Assembly: GCA_028707175.1 (NCBI GenBank)
Contig: JAQTUV010000003.1
Coordinates: 62,001 to 126,000 of the forward strand
Reading direction: 5' to 3'
DNA length: 64,000 nt
DNA from: Sideroxydans sp.
Lineage (GTDB): Bacteria > Pseudomonadota > Gammaproteobacteria > Burkholderiales > Gallionellaceae
Shown here: piece by piece, positions 24,748-33,179 of the stretch
How the letters are laid out: each line of letters opens with the position of its first letter
Position numbering within the stretch: the first letter of the stretch is position 1
Notes under the pieces: generated by a model
The model's input: the letters and a program-made list of their open reading frames with translations, nothing else
What the model was told of the DNA's origin: nothing
Database searches by the model: none
Translations under genes and position numbers: made by a program

Positions 24748-25688
24748 TGGAAATGAAACTTACAGAGAATGACATCGCCGATGCGGCAGTTGGTGGCTAT
24801 ATCAACGGCGTCGCTCACGGTCGCGAACTTCAAAAAGAAGAGAACAAAAAAGCTTGGCTGAAGAAACAGCAGAAGCCAAAGAAAGCTTTGCCAGTAAAGA
24901 AGGTTGAGCCGGATGCTAACTCGCTCGCATTGTATGATCAGGACAAGAATATCGGTCATTTCGAAATGGAAAATGCATTAGCGGGATTGACTACTGCACT
25001 CGAAATTAAAGAGAAGAATAAAAGAGGTTGGAGATTGGAACGGGTAGAAGGAACAACAAAACTCACTTTCATAATGCCGAGCCGAATTAATTCTCATGCC
25101 GTCAGCACATTACTAAAAGTCATTCAAATGTATAAACAATCAGGCAATTTGAATGGTGATCTTGTGACTACACTTTCGGCACTAGCCAAGACAAGCGACA
25201 GCAAACCAAGTCGCGACAATATCATGGCTATTTTTAATGATTTGGAATCATTAGCGGAAGCCACAATAAAAGGTGAAGAATACAAGAAAGACAAAAAAAT
25301 CGAATGGGGTGGTGAAAAGGCATTTTTAAGTTACATTAAAATCAATGACGGAATCAAAATTACTCTTGCTCCTCGTATAGCTCAATCAATCGACCAGAAC
25401 TGGTCTTTTGCAAGAATAGACCTCAACATGAGATCTCGGTTAAGTTCAGTCGGGCAAGATTTGCATTTATATTTATCCTCATGGATTCGTTTTGGTGCAG
25501 CGGAAACTGAATTGGACAAGCTTTTGGCTCATGTTTTTGAAGAAGGTGCAGGAGACATCTACTGGCAAAGAAATAGGCTTAAAAAGGCATTGGTGGAATT
25601 AGAACAAATGGGTTCTTTTAAACACAAGCTTTCCAAGCAAAGAGATAAAAAAGGCCATCTAGAAACGATGGTTTCCGTATGGAAATAA
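24747..25688 (+). CDS. Putative replication initiator-like protein
   Basis: A 313-aa protein, the largest in this operon. The C-terminal part has the shape of winged-helix plasmid Rep proteins: a helix pattern LHLYLSSWIRFG and a late WQRNRLKKALVELEQMGSF, followed by basic residues. A terminator and a 22-bp tandem repeat follow at once, where iterons could lie. The call is inference from architecture and place; a regulator or another DNA-binding protein is possible. Confidence 0.45.
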   Translation: MEMKLTENDIADAAVGGYINGVAHGRELQKEENKKAWLKKQQKPKKALPVKKVEPDANSLALYDQDKNIGHFEMENALAGLTTALEIKEKNKRGWRLERVEGTTKLTFIMPSRINSHAVSTLLKVIQMYKQSGNLNGDLVTTLSALAKTSDSKPSRDNIMAIFNDLESLAEATIKGEEYKKDKKIEWGGEKAFLSYIKINDGIKITLAPRIAQSIDQNWSFARIDLNMRSRLSSVGQDLHLYLSSWIRFGAAETELDKLLAHVFEEGAGDIYWQRNRLKKALVELEQMGSFKHKLSKQRDKKGHLETMVSVWK

Positions 25689-25695
25689 ACAAAAG

Positions 25696-25714
25696 ACCGC
25701 TTCGGCGGTTTTTT
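25696..25714 (+). terminator. Terminator of the left island operon
   Basis: ACCGC-TTCG-GCGGT followed by TTTTT, starting seven bases after the stop codon. Confidence 0.85.
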
Positions 25715-25715
25715 G

Positions 25716-25760
25716 TTGGTCGTCGAATCGCAAAGATTTGGTCGTCGAATAGCAAAGATT
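25716..25760. repeat. Two 22-bp tandem repeats behind the Rep-like gene
   Basis: TTGGTCGTCGAATCGCAAAG then TTGGTCGTCGAATAGCAAAG, period 22, with one mismatch. The period equals two DNA turns and could be a pair of iterons, but only two copies are present. Confidence 0.6.
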
Positions 25761-26240
25761 TTCCAAAAGCACCATTTCCAACTTCACCTTGAAATAACTA
25801 GCAAAATCGAATGAAAATTTCGCGACTTTTTCGGGTGTATTAATCTTTATAGTATTTTATCCAGTTGAATTTTCTTTCAGGGCTAATCTCGATAGATTTC
25901 AAATCTTGAAGAAATAAGAAACAAAAGCCAAACCCTCCACCCTTGCAGAAAGGGCGGACAAAACCCAAAGGCATTCGTCGCTCTTCGGCGACTCACAGAT
26001 AACCATCAAGAAGGTATTCCATCGTGTTAGCTGCGCTCGATTGGATCTAAACCTGAAAGTCCACGCCTTCAGTAAATCATCTATTCAGTCTTCATCCCTC
26101 ATATTTTTTTAAAAGATTTGGTTTCAAGCTTTCTTTCTGCCAGGGCAAGAGGGTTTGAATTGAAGCTTTGATTACATGATTTTGATATTCCCCCAAGGAT
26201 GGGGGACGAGCCACAGGCTCGCGGGGGATGCGGTTTTTCA
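25761..26240. other. Noncoding structured region before the first 24-nt motif
   Basis: No convincing gene. Seen: an inverted copy (25936-25958) of the CCTTTCTGCAAGGGTGGAGG repeat that also lies at 39550; a hairpin GTCGC/GCGAC near 25978-25993; TTTCTTTCTGCCAGGGCAAG at 26130; two adjoining hairpins TCCCCC/GGGGGA (26189-26206) and CGAGCC-ACA-GGCTCG (26207-26221). Confidence 0.55.
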
Positions 26241-26264
26241 TTCGGGGTCAGCAGTAAATAAATA
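26241..26264 (+). promoter_or_regulatory. 24-nt island motif, copy 1
   Basis: TTCGGGGTC-AG-CAGTAAATAAATA, starting 70 nt before the ATG at 26311. One of six copies; see the findings. Confidence 0.75.
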
Positions 26265-26310
26265 TAGCTGTTCAATTTCAATAGCTACAACCCTTTAGGA
26301 GAACTCCAAC

Positions 26311-26514
26311 ATGAATACCGATTTAGTTAAGAAGCTCAATGAAATTAACGAATCTCAATCTCTGCTTTCTGATTTTGAGAAGTCTTATGTCGCTGACAAT
26401 TTGGAGAGAGTCGGAAAATTTGGCGACACAACCACATTTTCAGACAAGCAAGGAGCATTGATTGAACGAATCTATCAAGAGCGAGTGATTCAAAAGCGAC
26501 AAGCTAAAAGATAA
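26311..26514 (+). CDS. Small hypothetical protein behind motif copy 1
   Basis: A 67-aa charged protein (MNTDLVKKLNEINESQSLLS) with AGGAG before its start. No family recognised, no signal peptide. It is probably co-transcribed with the large exported protein 29 nt downstream. Confidence 0.6.
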   Translation: MNTDLVKKLNEINESQSLLSDFEKSYVADNLERVGKFGDTTTFSDKQGALIERIYQERVIQKRQAKR

Positions 26515-26543
26515 ATCACACTCAAACTATAGGAGGCTTAACC

Positions 26544-27689
26544 ATGCTTAAAATTCTCGCATTACTTGCAATATTTTCAATGTCTGCAACTGCACAAGCA
26601 GACCCAACAATATCGGCTGATTCGGGCAAAGGAATCGACCAAACAAAAACCAAGAAGCAGACCCTCGACAAGAAGCAAGAAGCCTCTAAATCGCGGTCGA
26701 GGGCTCATAGAAACACAGACGAAGATTCGCGAGCTACTGAAGCCAGCACAAACAAAGCAGATAGGCAGTCGTGGTCTAGGAGTCGCGAGAGCGGTAGAAG
26801 TGCATCCATAGACATCAACATCAACGGTGCATTGATAAGCGAATTCGTTTCGCATTATGAAAAGCGGGAACCCTCTCAGGCCGACCCGTTGGCCGTGCAG
26901 TATTTCGCCACATGCAAACCGATTATGAATGCTCAGGTTGATTACCCAACTTTGAACGGCTGGTTTGGAGCTCGTTTGAGCCAACCGCAAGCCGATTACT
27001 CTCAAATTGTTGGTCGTAAAGGAGCGATTCATTATTCCAAAGCTCACATGAACCCTCGCGGGAGTGGTGCGGACGGAAGCGACCAGCTCATGACATATTT
27101 CGAAATGAAGCCCGAAGCTACCTACATCAGCCGATATGCTCGATGCAGAATCGTTGCTCACTTCTTTCTGAGTGAAGCCTCAAATCGTGCGGTCGAGGGC
27201 GAAGTTCAAAGTGAAAAAGAAATCCGCAATCGCATCCAAAATGTCTTCGACGAGATGGATCAGCAAGAAGACATGTTCACAGACATGCAACAGGAAGCTC
27301 GTACTTTGTGGGCATCCGCGACCTGTTCACCAACCCTCACGATTTGGGGGGAGTTCAAAGGCCCTGAGATGCAATGTGGTGTGTTCAATTACACATCCGC
27401 TGGTTTTGAGGTTGATTACCGCAAGACTTTATCAGCAGATGCGATTGATGGTCGCACCTACAAAATCGCCGTCAATGGTGCTTTAAACGACAGCTACACG
27501 GATGAGAACAGCCAAGGTAATGACTACCGCAAGTCAGTGGCTTCTCGCACAGCCGACACTCGCGAGCGAGCAACAGAAGCTAGAAAGCAAGTTTCTGTTG
27601 GTCTAGGTCAGTCTATGGAAAAATCTAAACAGCTTGGACGGTCAAGAAAAGACGGAGCAGGAATATCAATCACAGGCGGAAGCAAATAA
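26544..27689 (+). CDS. Large exported protein of unknown function
   Basis: A 381-aa protein with a Sec signal (MLKILALLAIFSMSATAQA). It is followed by an Arg/Ser/Lys-rich low-complexity part (about residues 25-92), a globular middle with three cysteines, and an Arg- and Glu-rich C-terminus. Preceded by AGGAGG. The signal peptide resembles those of other island proteins. Outer membrane or cell surface is possible; no function assigned. Confidence 0.65.
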   Translation: MLKILALLAIFSMSATAQADPTISADSGKGIDQTKTKKQTLDKKQEASKSRSRAHRNTDEDSRATEASTNKADRQSWSRSRESGRSASIDININGALISEFVSHYEKREPSQADPLAVQYFATCKPIMNAQVDYPTLNGWFGARLSQPQADYSQIVGRKGAIHYSKAHMNPRGSGADGSDQLMTYFEMKPEATYISRYARCRIVAHFFLSEASNRAVEGEVQSEKEIRNRIQNVFDEMDQQEDMFTDMQQEARTLWASATCSPTLTIWGEFKGPEMQCGVFNYTSAGFEVDYRKTLSADAIDGRTYKIAVNGALNDSYTDENSQGNDYRKSVASRTADTRERATEARKQVSVGLGQSMEKSKQLGRSRKDGAGISITGGSK

Positions 27690-27711
27690 AGCTTGAAACT
27701 GCTAGGAAATT

Positions 27712-27733
27712 AGCCCTCTTCGGAGGGCTTTTT
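27712..27733 (+). terminator. Rho-independent terminator
   Basis: AGCCCTC-TTCG-GAGGGCT followed by TTTT and a second T-run, 22 nt behind the large exported protein. Confidence 0.85.
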
Positions 27734-27790
27734 CTTTTTGAATTGTGCCGACAAAACTTCAACGAAATCTGCTTGGGCGGGGCAATCTTA

Positions 27791-27814
27791 TTCGGGGTCA
27801 ACAGTAAATAAATA
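27791..27814 (+). promoter_or_regulatory. 24-nt island motif, copy 2
   Basis: TTCGGGGTC-AA-CAGTAAATAAATA, 62 nt before the ATG at 27853. The 27 nt upstream also match copy 5 with one change. Confidence 0.75.
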
Positions 27815-27852
27815 GCAGGACATTATTTTTAATCGAAGAAGGGAAACACATC

Positions 27853-28398
27853 ATGAAGAAATTAGTTCTATTAGCAATCTTAGCCTCAATCTCTGCATCT
27901 GCTTCCGCCGTTGGGTGGGACACGACTGTCCCGTCAGTTGTTGAAGCGGTCAAGGATGCAAAGAAATCGCAACACGAAGAGCAGTTGGCTCGTGGTGCGG
28001 TTTGGCATGTCGGCATTCAAGCCTCTTCCGTCGCAGACCAAATATCCGGCGGTGCAAGCTGGAAGTTTGACGATTCAAGTCTCGCTAATTTCAGCTACGG
28101 CTTCAAAGCTATTGCGGAGAAGAACGACAGCAACGGAACCCGCACGGCAATCGTTGGAAAGGTCGGTTTTGGACACGAACACGGCAAATTCACTATCTCA
28201 CCTCAATTCGGATATTCCTCTCAAATTGGGGCTGTTTCTGGTGTTGAAGTGAAATTCAAACTGCCTTTGTTTTCCAGCGATCACCTTTGGGCAAATATCA
28301 ACATGCTTTCAGGTAAAGGCACTGACACAGTTGATGCTCAAGGCAACTCAACAGGCAAATACTCAATGACCTCTTTCGGTCTTAACTACAGCTTTTAA
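27853..28398 (+). CDS. Putative outer-membrane beta-barrel protein
   Basis: A 181-aa protein with a Sec signal (MKKLVLLAILASISASASA). The mature part alternates polar and nonpolar residues as in beta strands (FSYGFKAIAEK, GKFTISPQFGYSS, EVKFKLPL). It ends in LNYSF, with the terminal phenylalanine used by the BAM machinery. Likely an 8- to 10-strand barrel. Forms an operon with the next gene 15 nt away. Confidence 0.65.
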   Translation: MKKLVLLAILASISASASAVGWDTTVPSVVEAVKDAKKSQHEEQLARGAVWHVGIQASSVADQISGGASWKFDDSSLANFSYGFKAIAEKNDSNGTRTAIVGKVGFGHEHGKFTISPQFGYSSQIGAVSGVEVKFKLPLFSSDHLWANINMLSGKGTDTVDAQGNSTGKYSMTSFGLNYSF

Positions 28399-28413
28399 TT
28401 AAGGAGAATCAAC

Positions 28414-29355
28414 ATGAAATCGACAATGACTAAAATCGCTTTGGCTGTAGCCTTGGCAATGACTACCGCTTCTGCAAGTGCAAATGTAATCGGCGACACT
28501 TGGGATAAGTTCAATACCTTTATGTACACACCGAGCATCACTGATGGCATGAGTCCAGCAACTAAGAAGTTCGTTGGCGGAACTGCTGGTGTAATTGGCT
28601 TAGGTGCGGTCGCTGGCTCCCTGCCTGTTGCCTTGGTAGCTGTGCCAGTAGCTTATGTGGCTATGACTAATCCACCAGTGGGAAGCAATGACCGTGTAAC
28701 TGTGACTGAAATCTACGGATGGATGATTAAGGATGTCAGCAAAGCTACACCTAATGAAGAACGAGCTTTGCAACTTGGCTTTGAGAAAATGCAAGCCTTG
28801 TGTGAGAAAAATGGCCGTATAGCAGGTGGAATGAAACCTCACTGGAACTTCAAGGATTGGGAGTATGCCGTCAATAAATTTACGAGTGCTGCTGACGAGT
28901 ACGACCGCACAAACAAGATTAAGTCGGGTGGCTTTGGTGGTGGAAATTATGTTGGTGGTGAATGGTTAAGCACTCGTCAGGCTCTTGAGAAGAGAATCTA
29001 TGCTGATGTGACTAGCCCCCGCAATGGCAAGCGATTCGGTGTAAATCACCAAATGATGTTCGACATGATGTCCAAGACTCAAGGTTCCATTTCGACTGAA
29101 ATGGAAATGAAATTCGAGTGTGATCGAGGAACTATCGTAGGTGCAAACATTGGTGGACAAGACCAGAAGATTGAAAACAAAGACATGATTTCGGTCTACA
29201 TTCCTACAAGTGCTAACCCTGACAATCTCACTGTTTTAGTTGCTGAATGGGACTCTGTAGAACAAGCTTATCGCAAGAGCTACACCGAGTTTACCGCTGA
29301 TGAAATCGCAATCATCAAGGGGGAAGCAACAGGAAAGAAGGTCAACATGGACTAA
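28414..29355 (+). CDS. Exported protein with hydrophobic glycine-rich segment
   Basis: A 313-aa protein with a Sec signal (cut near ASASA). A hydrophobic Gly/Ala/Val segment lies at about residues 50-88 (GGTAGVIGLGAVAGSLPVAL), which may span or insert into a membrane. Two cysteines lie in the rest. No known family. AAGGAG lies before the start. Confidence 0.6.
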   Translation: MKSTMTKIALAVALAMTTASASANVIGDTWDKFNTFMYTPSITDGMSPATKKFVGGTAGVIGLGAVAGSLPVALVAVPVAYVAMTNPPVGSNDRVTVTEIYGWMIKDVSKATPNEERALQLGFEKMQALCEKNGRIAGGMKPHWNFKDWEYAVNKFTSAADEYDRTNKIKSGGFGGGNYVGGEWLSTRQALEKRIYADVTSPRNGKRFGVNHQMMFDMMSKTQGSISTEMEMKFECDRGTIVGANIGGQDQKIENKDMISVYIPTSANPDNLTVLVAEWDSVEQAYRKSYTEFTADEIAIIKGEATGKKVNMD

Positions 29356-29384
29356 TCCAACAGTCCATAGCACCAACAAGACTA

Positions 29385-29406
29385 AACCCGCTTCGGCGGG
29401 TTTTTT
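29385..29406 (+). terminator. Rho-independent terminator
   Basis: AACCCGC-TTCG-GCGGGTT with a run of T, 30 nt behind the exported protein gene. Confidence 0.85.
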
Positions 29407-29601
29407 CTTTCATGGTTTTAATCCACGCATGAATCAACTCTCGCCAGTCACTCATCCCCGCCAGACAAAAATCATATTTATTTTGCTCGGTCGTAAAAAA
29501 ATATTTGTAAGTCAGTAAGTCTCAAAAATCCACTTCTCAACGAAATCAATACTTTTTCCAGAATCGGAAAAATGTTCGCCAAATTCGTCTTCAAAAAATC
29601 G

Positions 29602-29625
29602 TTCGGGGTCAGCAGTAAATAAATA
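29602..29625 (+). promoter_or_regulatory. 24-nt island motif, copy 3
   Basis: TTCGGGGTC-AG-CAGTAAATAAATA, 71 nt before the ATG at 29673. Confidence 0.75.
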
Positions 29626-29672
29626 AGAGAGTCAATTTCGATTCTCGCACTTCATAACAAAAGGAGACTCAC

Positions 29673-30341
29673 ATGAAGAATTTAGTTCTATTGGCAGTAT
29701 TGGCAACATTGGCGACTTCGGCACAGGCAGAAGTCTACGGCGGAATGGCGATTGGTTCTAACGGCCACGGCACGGGCGAAGTGAATGTTGGATTCTCGAT
29801 CATCGAAGAAGACACTCATTCCCTTAACTTCGAAGTGACTGGTTCCAAGGTGGTTTTGAAGGCGACTCAAAACCTGTTTGGTGGCACTGTCCAGCCAGCA
29901 CAAGCAGGTACACCAGCGACTGTAACTGGTCCTGGCACACCAGCAACACCAGCTCAATTAGTACCTTTCGCGACTTCGACTGCGACTGGTGCAGTGACTG
30001 GAACTGGCAATGCAGTGGCTTTAGGTAGCAGATTTGGTGGTGCTCTTGTATTCAAAGGCCAAGTCACTGAGTCCGTCCTAATCGTCCTCAAGGGCGGTGT
30101 GCAAAGCTTCAAGACAAGTAGTTCTGCTGGCACTGCTGGTGGCTTCTTGACTGGCACTTCCGGTATCACTGGCGGACTGTTGGGTAAGGCTTTAGGCGAG
30201 AACGACATCGAGCCTACCGTATCCGTGGGTATGGACTACCGCATTCCTGGAATGAAGGGAACCGCTGTAACGACTCGTGTTTCATTCGCACCGAGTCAGC
30301 AAGAGTCTCTGAATATTGGACTGCAATATTCCTTCAAGTAA
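29673..30341 (+). CDS. Putative outer-membrane beta-barrel protein with Ala/Pro/Thr-rich insert
   Basis: A 222-aa protein; Sec signal MKNLVLLAVLATLATSAQA. Amphipathic strands follow (GGMAIGS, GEVNVGFSII, LNFEVTGSKVVL). An Ala/Gly/Pro/Thr-rich insert at about 73-110 (AGTPATVTGPGTPATPA) looks like an exposed loop. It ends LQYSFK, close to a barrel C-terminal signal. Its first residues resemble those of the 27853 protein. Confidence 0.65.
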   Translation: MKNLVLLAVLATLATSAQAEVYGGMAIGSNGHGTGEVNVGFSIIEEDTHSLNFEVTGSKVVLKATQNLFGGTVQPAQAGTPATVTGPGTPATPAQLVPFATSTATGAVTGTGNAVALGSRFGGALVFKGQVTESVLIVLKGGVQSFKTSSSAGTAGGFLTGTSGITGGLLGKALGENDIEPTVSVGMDYRIPGMKGTAVTTRVSFAPSQQESLNIGLQYSFK

Positions 30342-30352
30342 GCAACCCGATT

Positions 30353-30375
30353 ACAGCCCCTTCGGGGGCTGTTTT
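30353..30375 (+). terminator. Rho-independent terminator
   Basis: ACAGCCCC-TTCG-GGGGCTGT and TTT, 11 nt behind the barrel gene. Confidence 0.8.
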
Positions 30376-30408
30376 CCCACCAAATATCGAATCATTTAGG
30401 AGAAAGAC

Positions 30409-30663
30409 ATGAGCGACAACAAATCAGCAATTTCAGAGTTTATTGCAAAACTAGAAGCTACTTATAACAACGAGAAAATCAGTTCAATCGTGAGCGCCGT
30501 TGTTCTTATTGTATTCCTTGGCATCGCATTTTTGTGCGGTTCCTTTTGGCAAAGTCAGCAAGACAAAAGCACGGCTGAAATGAATATATCTCTCGAATTA
30601 AGTTCGATTTCGAAATCGTGTGAATTAGCGAGTAAGGCCGCACACATTCACCAAAACCCTTAA
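30409..30663 (+). CDS. Small single-span membrane protein
   Basis: An 84-aa protein with one membrane helix (IVSAVVLIVFLGIAFLCG, about residues 27-46), a charged N-terminus and a polar C-terminus. Preceded by AGGAG. No copy of the 24-nt motif lies directly before it; transcription may pass through the preceding terminator or use another promoter. Confidence 0.6.
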   Translation: MSDNKSAISEFIAKLEATYNNEKISSIVSAVVLIVFLGIAFLCGSFWQSQQDKSTAEMNISLELSSISKSCELASKAAHIHQNP

Positions 30664-30674
30664 GGAGAATTCAA

Positions 30675-31097
30675 ATGAAGAATGTATTTTTGGGGGTGTT
30701 GGCTACCTCAGCACTTGCAGGCTTGATTCTTTTATTGTCATTTTTTCAATCTGAGCGGAATACCGCTGAGATGAAAGTTCAAGAGGCTGAAGAGGCGGTC
30801 GAGTGGCAGGAAGGTAAGGACGATTGGAAGGACGCATGGAACGGCATCAGCAACGATCCAGAAGACCGCTCTCGACTCCTTAAAAAGAGAAATGAGCGAT
30901 TGGACGGCTTAAAGGCGGAAGCTGAAAAGGCAAAAGTCAAAAGAGATCATTTAGACAATTATCTCGACAAGGCTGCCAACGAGATGGAATCGGCTCTTGA
31001 AGAAGAGAGTTTGAATCTTGAAGGACTCAAGAAAAAGACCAAAAAGGAAAATGCACGAGCTCCAAATCCGATGATTGACGATTTAGACGTTCAATAA
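30675..31097 (+). CDS. Membrane-anchored coiled-coil protein
   Basis: A 140-aa protein: an N-terminal hydrophobic helix (VFLGVLATSALAGLILLLSFF) and then a long, highly charged helical region likely to form a coiled coil. It shares a pattern of membrane helix plus STAEM or NTAEM with the preceding protein, which hints at a pair. AAGGAG before the start. No family recognised. Confidence 0.6.
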   Translation: MKNVFLGVLATSALAGLILLLSFFQSERNTAEMKVQEAEEAVEWQEGKDDWKDAWNGISNDPEDRSRLLKKRNERLDGLKAEAEKAKVKRDHLDNYLDKAANEMESALEEESLNLEGLKKKTKKENARAPNPMIDDLDVQ

Positions 31098-31123
31098 AAC
31101 TGTTTTTTTCCTTTCCAGTTTTC

Positions 31124-31153
31124 CCCCGTAAATGAAAGTTTGCGGGGTTTTTT
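31124..31153 (+). terminator. Rho-independent terminator
   Basis: CCCCGTAAA/TTTGCGGGG, nine pairs, six-base loop, then a run of T. Confidence 0.85.
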
Positions 31154-31276
31154 TCTTTCAAGATTTACATCCTTTTTAGTTTACATCCGGTGATGCTCTT
31201 AAAAGTTTTAGCTGTTGTTTTTCGTTGTTCGCTTCCTTTCTGCTAGGGCAAGAGGGGGTGCTTTTCAACTAAATCA

Positions 31277-31300
31277 TTCGGGGTCGGCAGTAAATAAATA
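31277..31300 (+). promoter_or_regulatory. 24-nt island motif, copy 4
   Basis: TTCGGGGTC-GG-CAGTAAATAAATA, 65 nt before the ATG at 31342. This copy heads the run that contains the relaxase candidate. Confidence 0.75.
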
Positions 31301-31341
31301 TGAGCCACTGAAGACTCTAATTCTGAAAAGGAGAAGCAACC

Positions 31342-31638
31342 ATGCAAAATTTCATACTCGCACTTTCACTAATCGTACTCGCTGGCACTGCTCAAGCCGA
31401 GTCTTTAATGCCTACCCATAACGACCTGTATTGGAAGAAGTCAGAGGTGGCAGACAGCTTGCCAAATCCTTCTTTAAAACAAGTCAGAGTGAACAAGACT
31501 TTCTATCCACCCAAAGCGATTGAGCATTCAAACGATAAGTGGGGAGAGAACATTTATCGCTTAGAAGCTCCCAAGGGCTATCACTTTTATAAGGCTGGAA
31601 AGGGCTATTTATTGATTGCAAATGAGGTGCAGAAATGA
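31342..31638 (+). CDS. Small exported protein
   Basis: A 98-aa protein; Sec signal FILALSLIVLAGTAQA, mature part about 79 aa with several aromatic residues (HNDLYWKK, GYHFYKAGKGYLL). AAAGGAG before the start. Its stop overlaps the next start (ATGA). No family recognised. Confidence 0.6.
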   Translation: MQNFILALSLIVLAGTAQAESLMPTHNDLYWKKSEVADSLPNPSLKQVRVNKTFYPPKAIEHSNDKWGENIYRLEAPKGYHFYKAGKGYLLIANEVQK

Positions 31639-31889
31639 CCGACAACAACTGGATAAACGGTACTGAACTTTATCAAGCAATCGGAATGGTAAAGGCGATA
31701 AATCAGGCCATTCGTGAAGGCGAATACCCAAAGCATATCAGCCAAGGTGAAATCAACTTCATTACAGATTTAGCCGTCCGTGTCAGCAAATTTGGTTCTG
31801 ACACCTGCATTTCATGCTTTCAGCAATCAATCATTCAACAGCTCGCGACGAAGATTTACATGTATCGCATTGAACAGGTTTATTCGTAA
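31635..31889 (+). CDS. Small hypothetical protein, possibly a relaxase accessory
   Basis: An 84-aa soluble helical protein with a CISC pair near residue 57. It sits between an exported protein and the relaxase candidate with an ATGA overlap and a 16-nt gap. Accessory role in transfer is suggested only by position. Confidence 0.55.
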   Translation: MTDNNWINGTELYQAIGMVKAINQAIREGEYPKHISQGEINFITDLAVRVSKFGSDTCISCFQQSIIQQLATKIYMYRIEQVYS

Positions 31890-31905
31890 TTTAAGGAGAA
31901 ACAAC

Positions 31906-32619
31906 ATGGAATTTTCCAAACTATCACGAGCCGAGAAGATGGCAATGGCAGAAGCTAAACAAAGTGCCATTTTGACCTTTCTCGCCTCTGGTGAGGTCTA
32001 CACCACATTCGACATTTTGAAGTTGCTTTTGGGTCGTTCTGAATCAACGGTTCGCCGAACCATTGAGGTGATGCTCAAAGAGAAACTTATTCGCCTTGAG
32101 TCTTTAGAGGTCGGCTCAAAGAAAACGGTTCTGATCGGAATAACTGAACATGGTGTGGCTATGGCAGATCGTGCCGGCCTTTGCCCTAATTACATTTTGG
32201 GCAGAACAAATCCTGCTTATGTCACTCACCATGTAATGACTCAAAAGACTCGAATCAAGGCGGTTAAGGCTGGTGCAACCGAGTGGCTGCCTGGACGGGC
32301 TTTGAGAAATAAAAGCTATTTGAAAGTGCCGGATGCACTCTACAAGATTGGCGACAAGACGGTAGGAGTAGAGGTCGAGCGTCACCTGAAGAGTCCGAAG
32401 AGATATGCAGATGTGGTGGCTAATCATTTGCAAGAAATGTCTAAAAAATCGTGGAGCGAAGTTCATTATCTTTTGCCCCCTTTGGCAGTTCCAAAGATTC
32501 AGAAAATCTTCAACGAATTGGGAACGGTCACAGTGAAAGGCACTGTCGTTAAGTTAGAGCAGAAGCACCTCGACCGATTCAAATTCTATTCTTTTGACGA
32601 ATACCTTTCGTCGAATTAA
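31906..32619 (+). CDS. MOBC-type relaxase candidate (replication-relaxation fold)
   Basis: A 237-aa protein. Residues 20-75 are a winged helix-turn-helix (VYTTFDILKLLLGRSESTVRR). The C-terminal part has a nuclease-like arrangement PD(143) ... ExE(156,158) ... K(162) followed by RYADVV, as in MOBC relaxases such as CloDF13 MobC, which lack the histidine triad of other relaxases. It would nick the transfer origin. The ATG at 31906 has AAGGAG before it; an earlier in-frame start would overlap the previous gene. The nearby coupling protein supports the call. Confidence 0.65.
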   Translation: MEFSKLSRAEKMAMAEAKQSAILTFLASGEVYTTFDILKLLLGRSESTVRRTIEVMLKEKLIRLESLEVGSKKTVLIGITEHGVAMADRAGLCPNYILGRTNPAYVTHHVMTQKTRIKAVKAGATEWLPGRALRNKSYLKVPDALYKIGDKTVGVEVERHLKSPKRYADVVANHLQEMSKKSWSEVHYLLPPLAVPKIQKIFNELGTVTVKGTVVKLEQKHLDRFKFYSFDEYLSSN

Positions 32620-32657
32620 CCCGCCAATATTGGCAAACTTTGAGAAGGAGAAGCACT

Positions 32658-32897
32658 ATGAAACTTGAAAGACTTTTGAAACAACAGGAGCAAATTGCTT
32701 TGCAAATTGCACAAGCGAAAGCGGAGCAAGCCAAGCAAGCAGAACAGGCAAAGCTAATCGAGAAGCGGAAGGAGAAAGTCAGCAAAATGATTTTGGACTT
32801 GCTGGAAAAATCCCCAACAGTTTTCCTCGCTGACAACACAGTCATTAAGGAAAAGATTTCTTTTGCCTTGCAGGAAATCTCTCAAGTTTCAGCCTAA
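32658..32897 (+). CDS. Small coiled-coil protein
   Basis: A 79-aa protein; residues 1-45 are Gln/Ala/Lys/Glu-rich coiled coil (LLKQQEQIALQIAQAKAEQA). The rest is a small globular helix-strand unit. AGAAGGAG lies before the ATG at 32658. By place it may be a DNA-binding accessory of mobilization; no motif proves it. Confidence 0.55.
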   Translation: MKLERLLKQQEQIALQIAQAKAEQAKQAEQAKLIEKRKEKVSKMILDLLEKSPTVFLADNTVIKEKISFALQEISQVSA

Positions 32898-32923
32898 CGA
32901 GATGAAACTAACGAGATGAAAAG

Positions 32924-32946
32924 CCACTCTTCGGAGTGGTTTTTTA
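32924..32946 (+). terminator. Terminator behind the mobilization genes
   Basis: CCACTC-TTCG-GAGTGG followed by six T, 26 nt behind the coiled-coil gene. Confidence 0.85.
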
Positions 32947-32991
32947 TTGCACTCAATTCTTAAAGCATAGGATTTTGTATAGAAATGGGTC

Positions 32992-33016
32992 GCACCTATA
33001 CATTGCACCTATACAT
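32992..33016. repeat. Two tandem GCACCTATACAT repeats
   Basis: Copies at 32992-33003 and 33005-33016, period 13, with GTATAG just upstream at 32977 as a partial inverted match. Could be a binding site at the edge of the noncoding region. Confidence 0.45.
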
Positions 33017-33179
33017 AACACTCATTCTTTTTGGTCAAAACTGACAGATAAATGCTTTACGGACGAACAGCAACGGCTCTAACGAGAATAAGAAGCCAAG
33101 ACGGTGCGGCGAAGCCACACTTGCAACTAAAAACTGTTGCAAATAAAGGCAAAAGTCAGAGGCAATCAGGTGTATTAAA

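Noticed and set aside
31780-31905. Earlier start for the relaxase candidate
   Set aside because: It would overlap the preceding gene by over 100 nt and lies without a ribosome site, while AAGGAG stands before the ATG at 31906.
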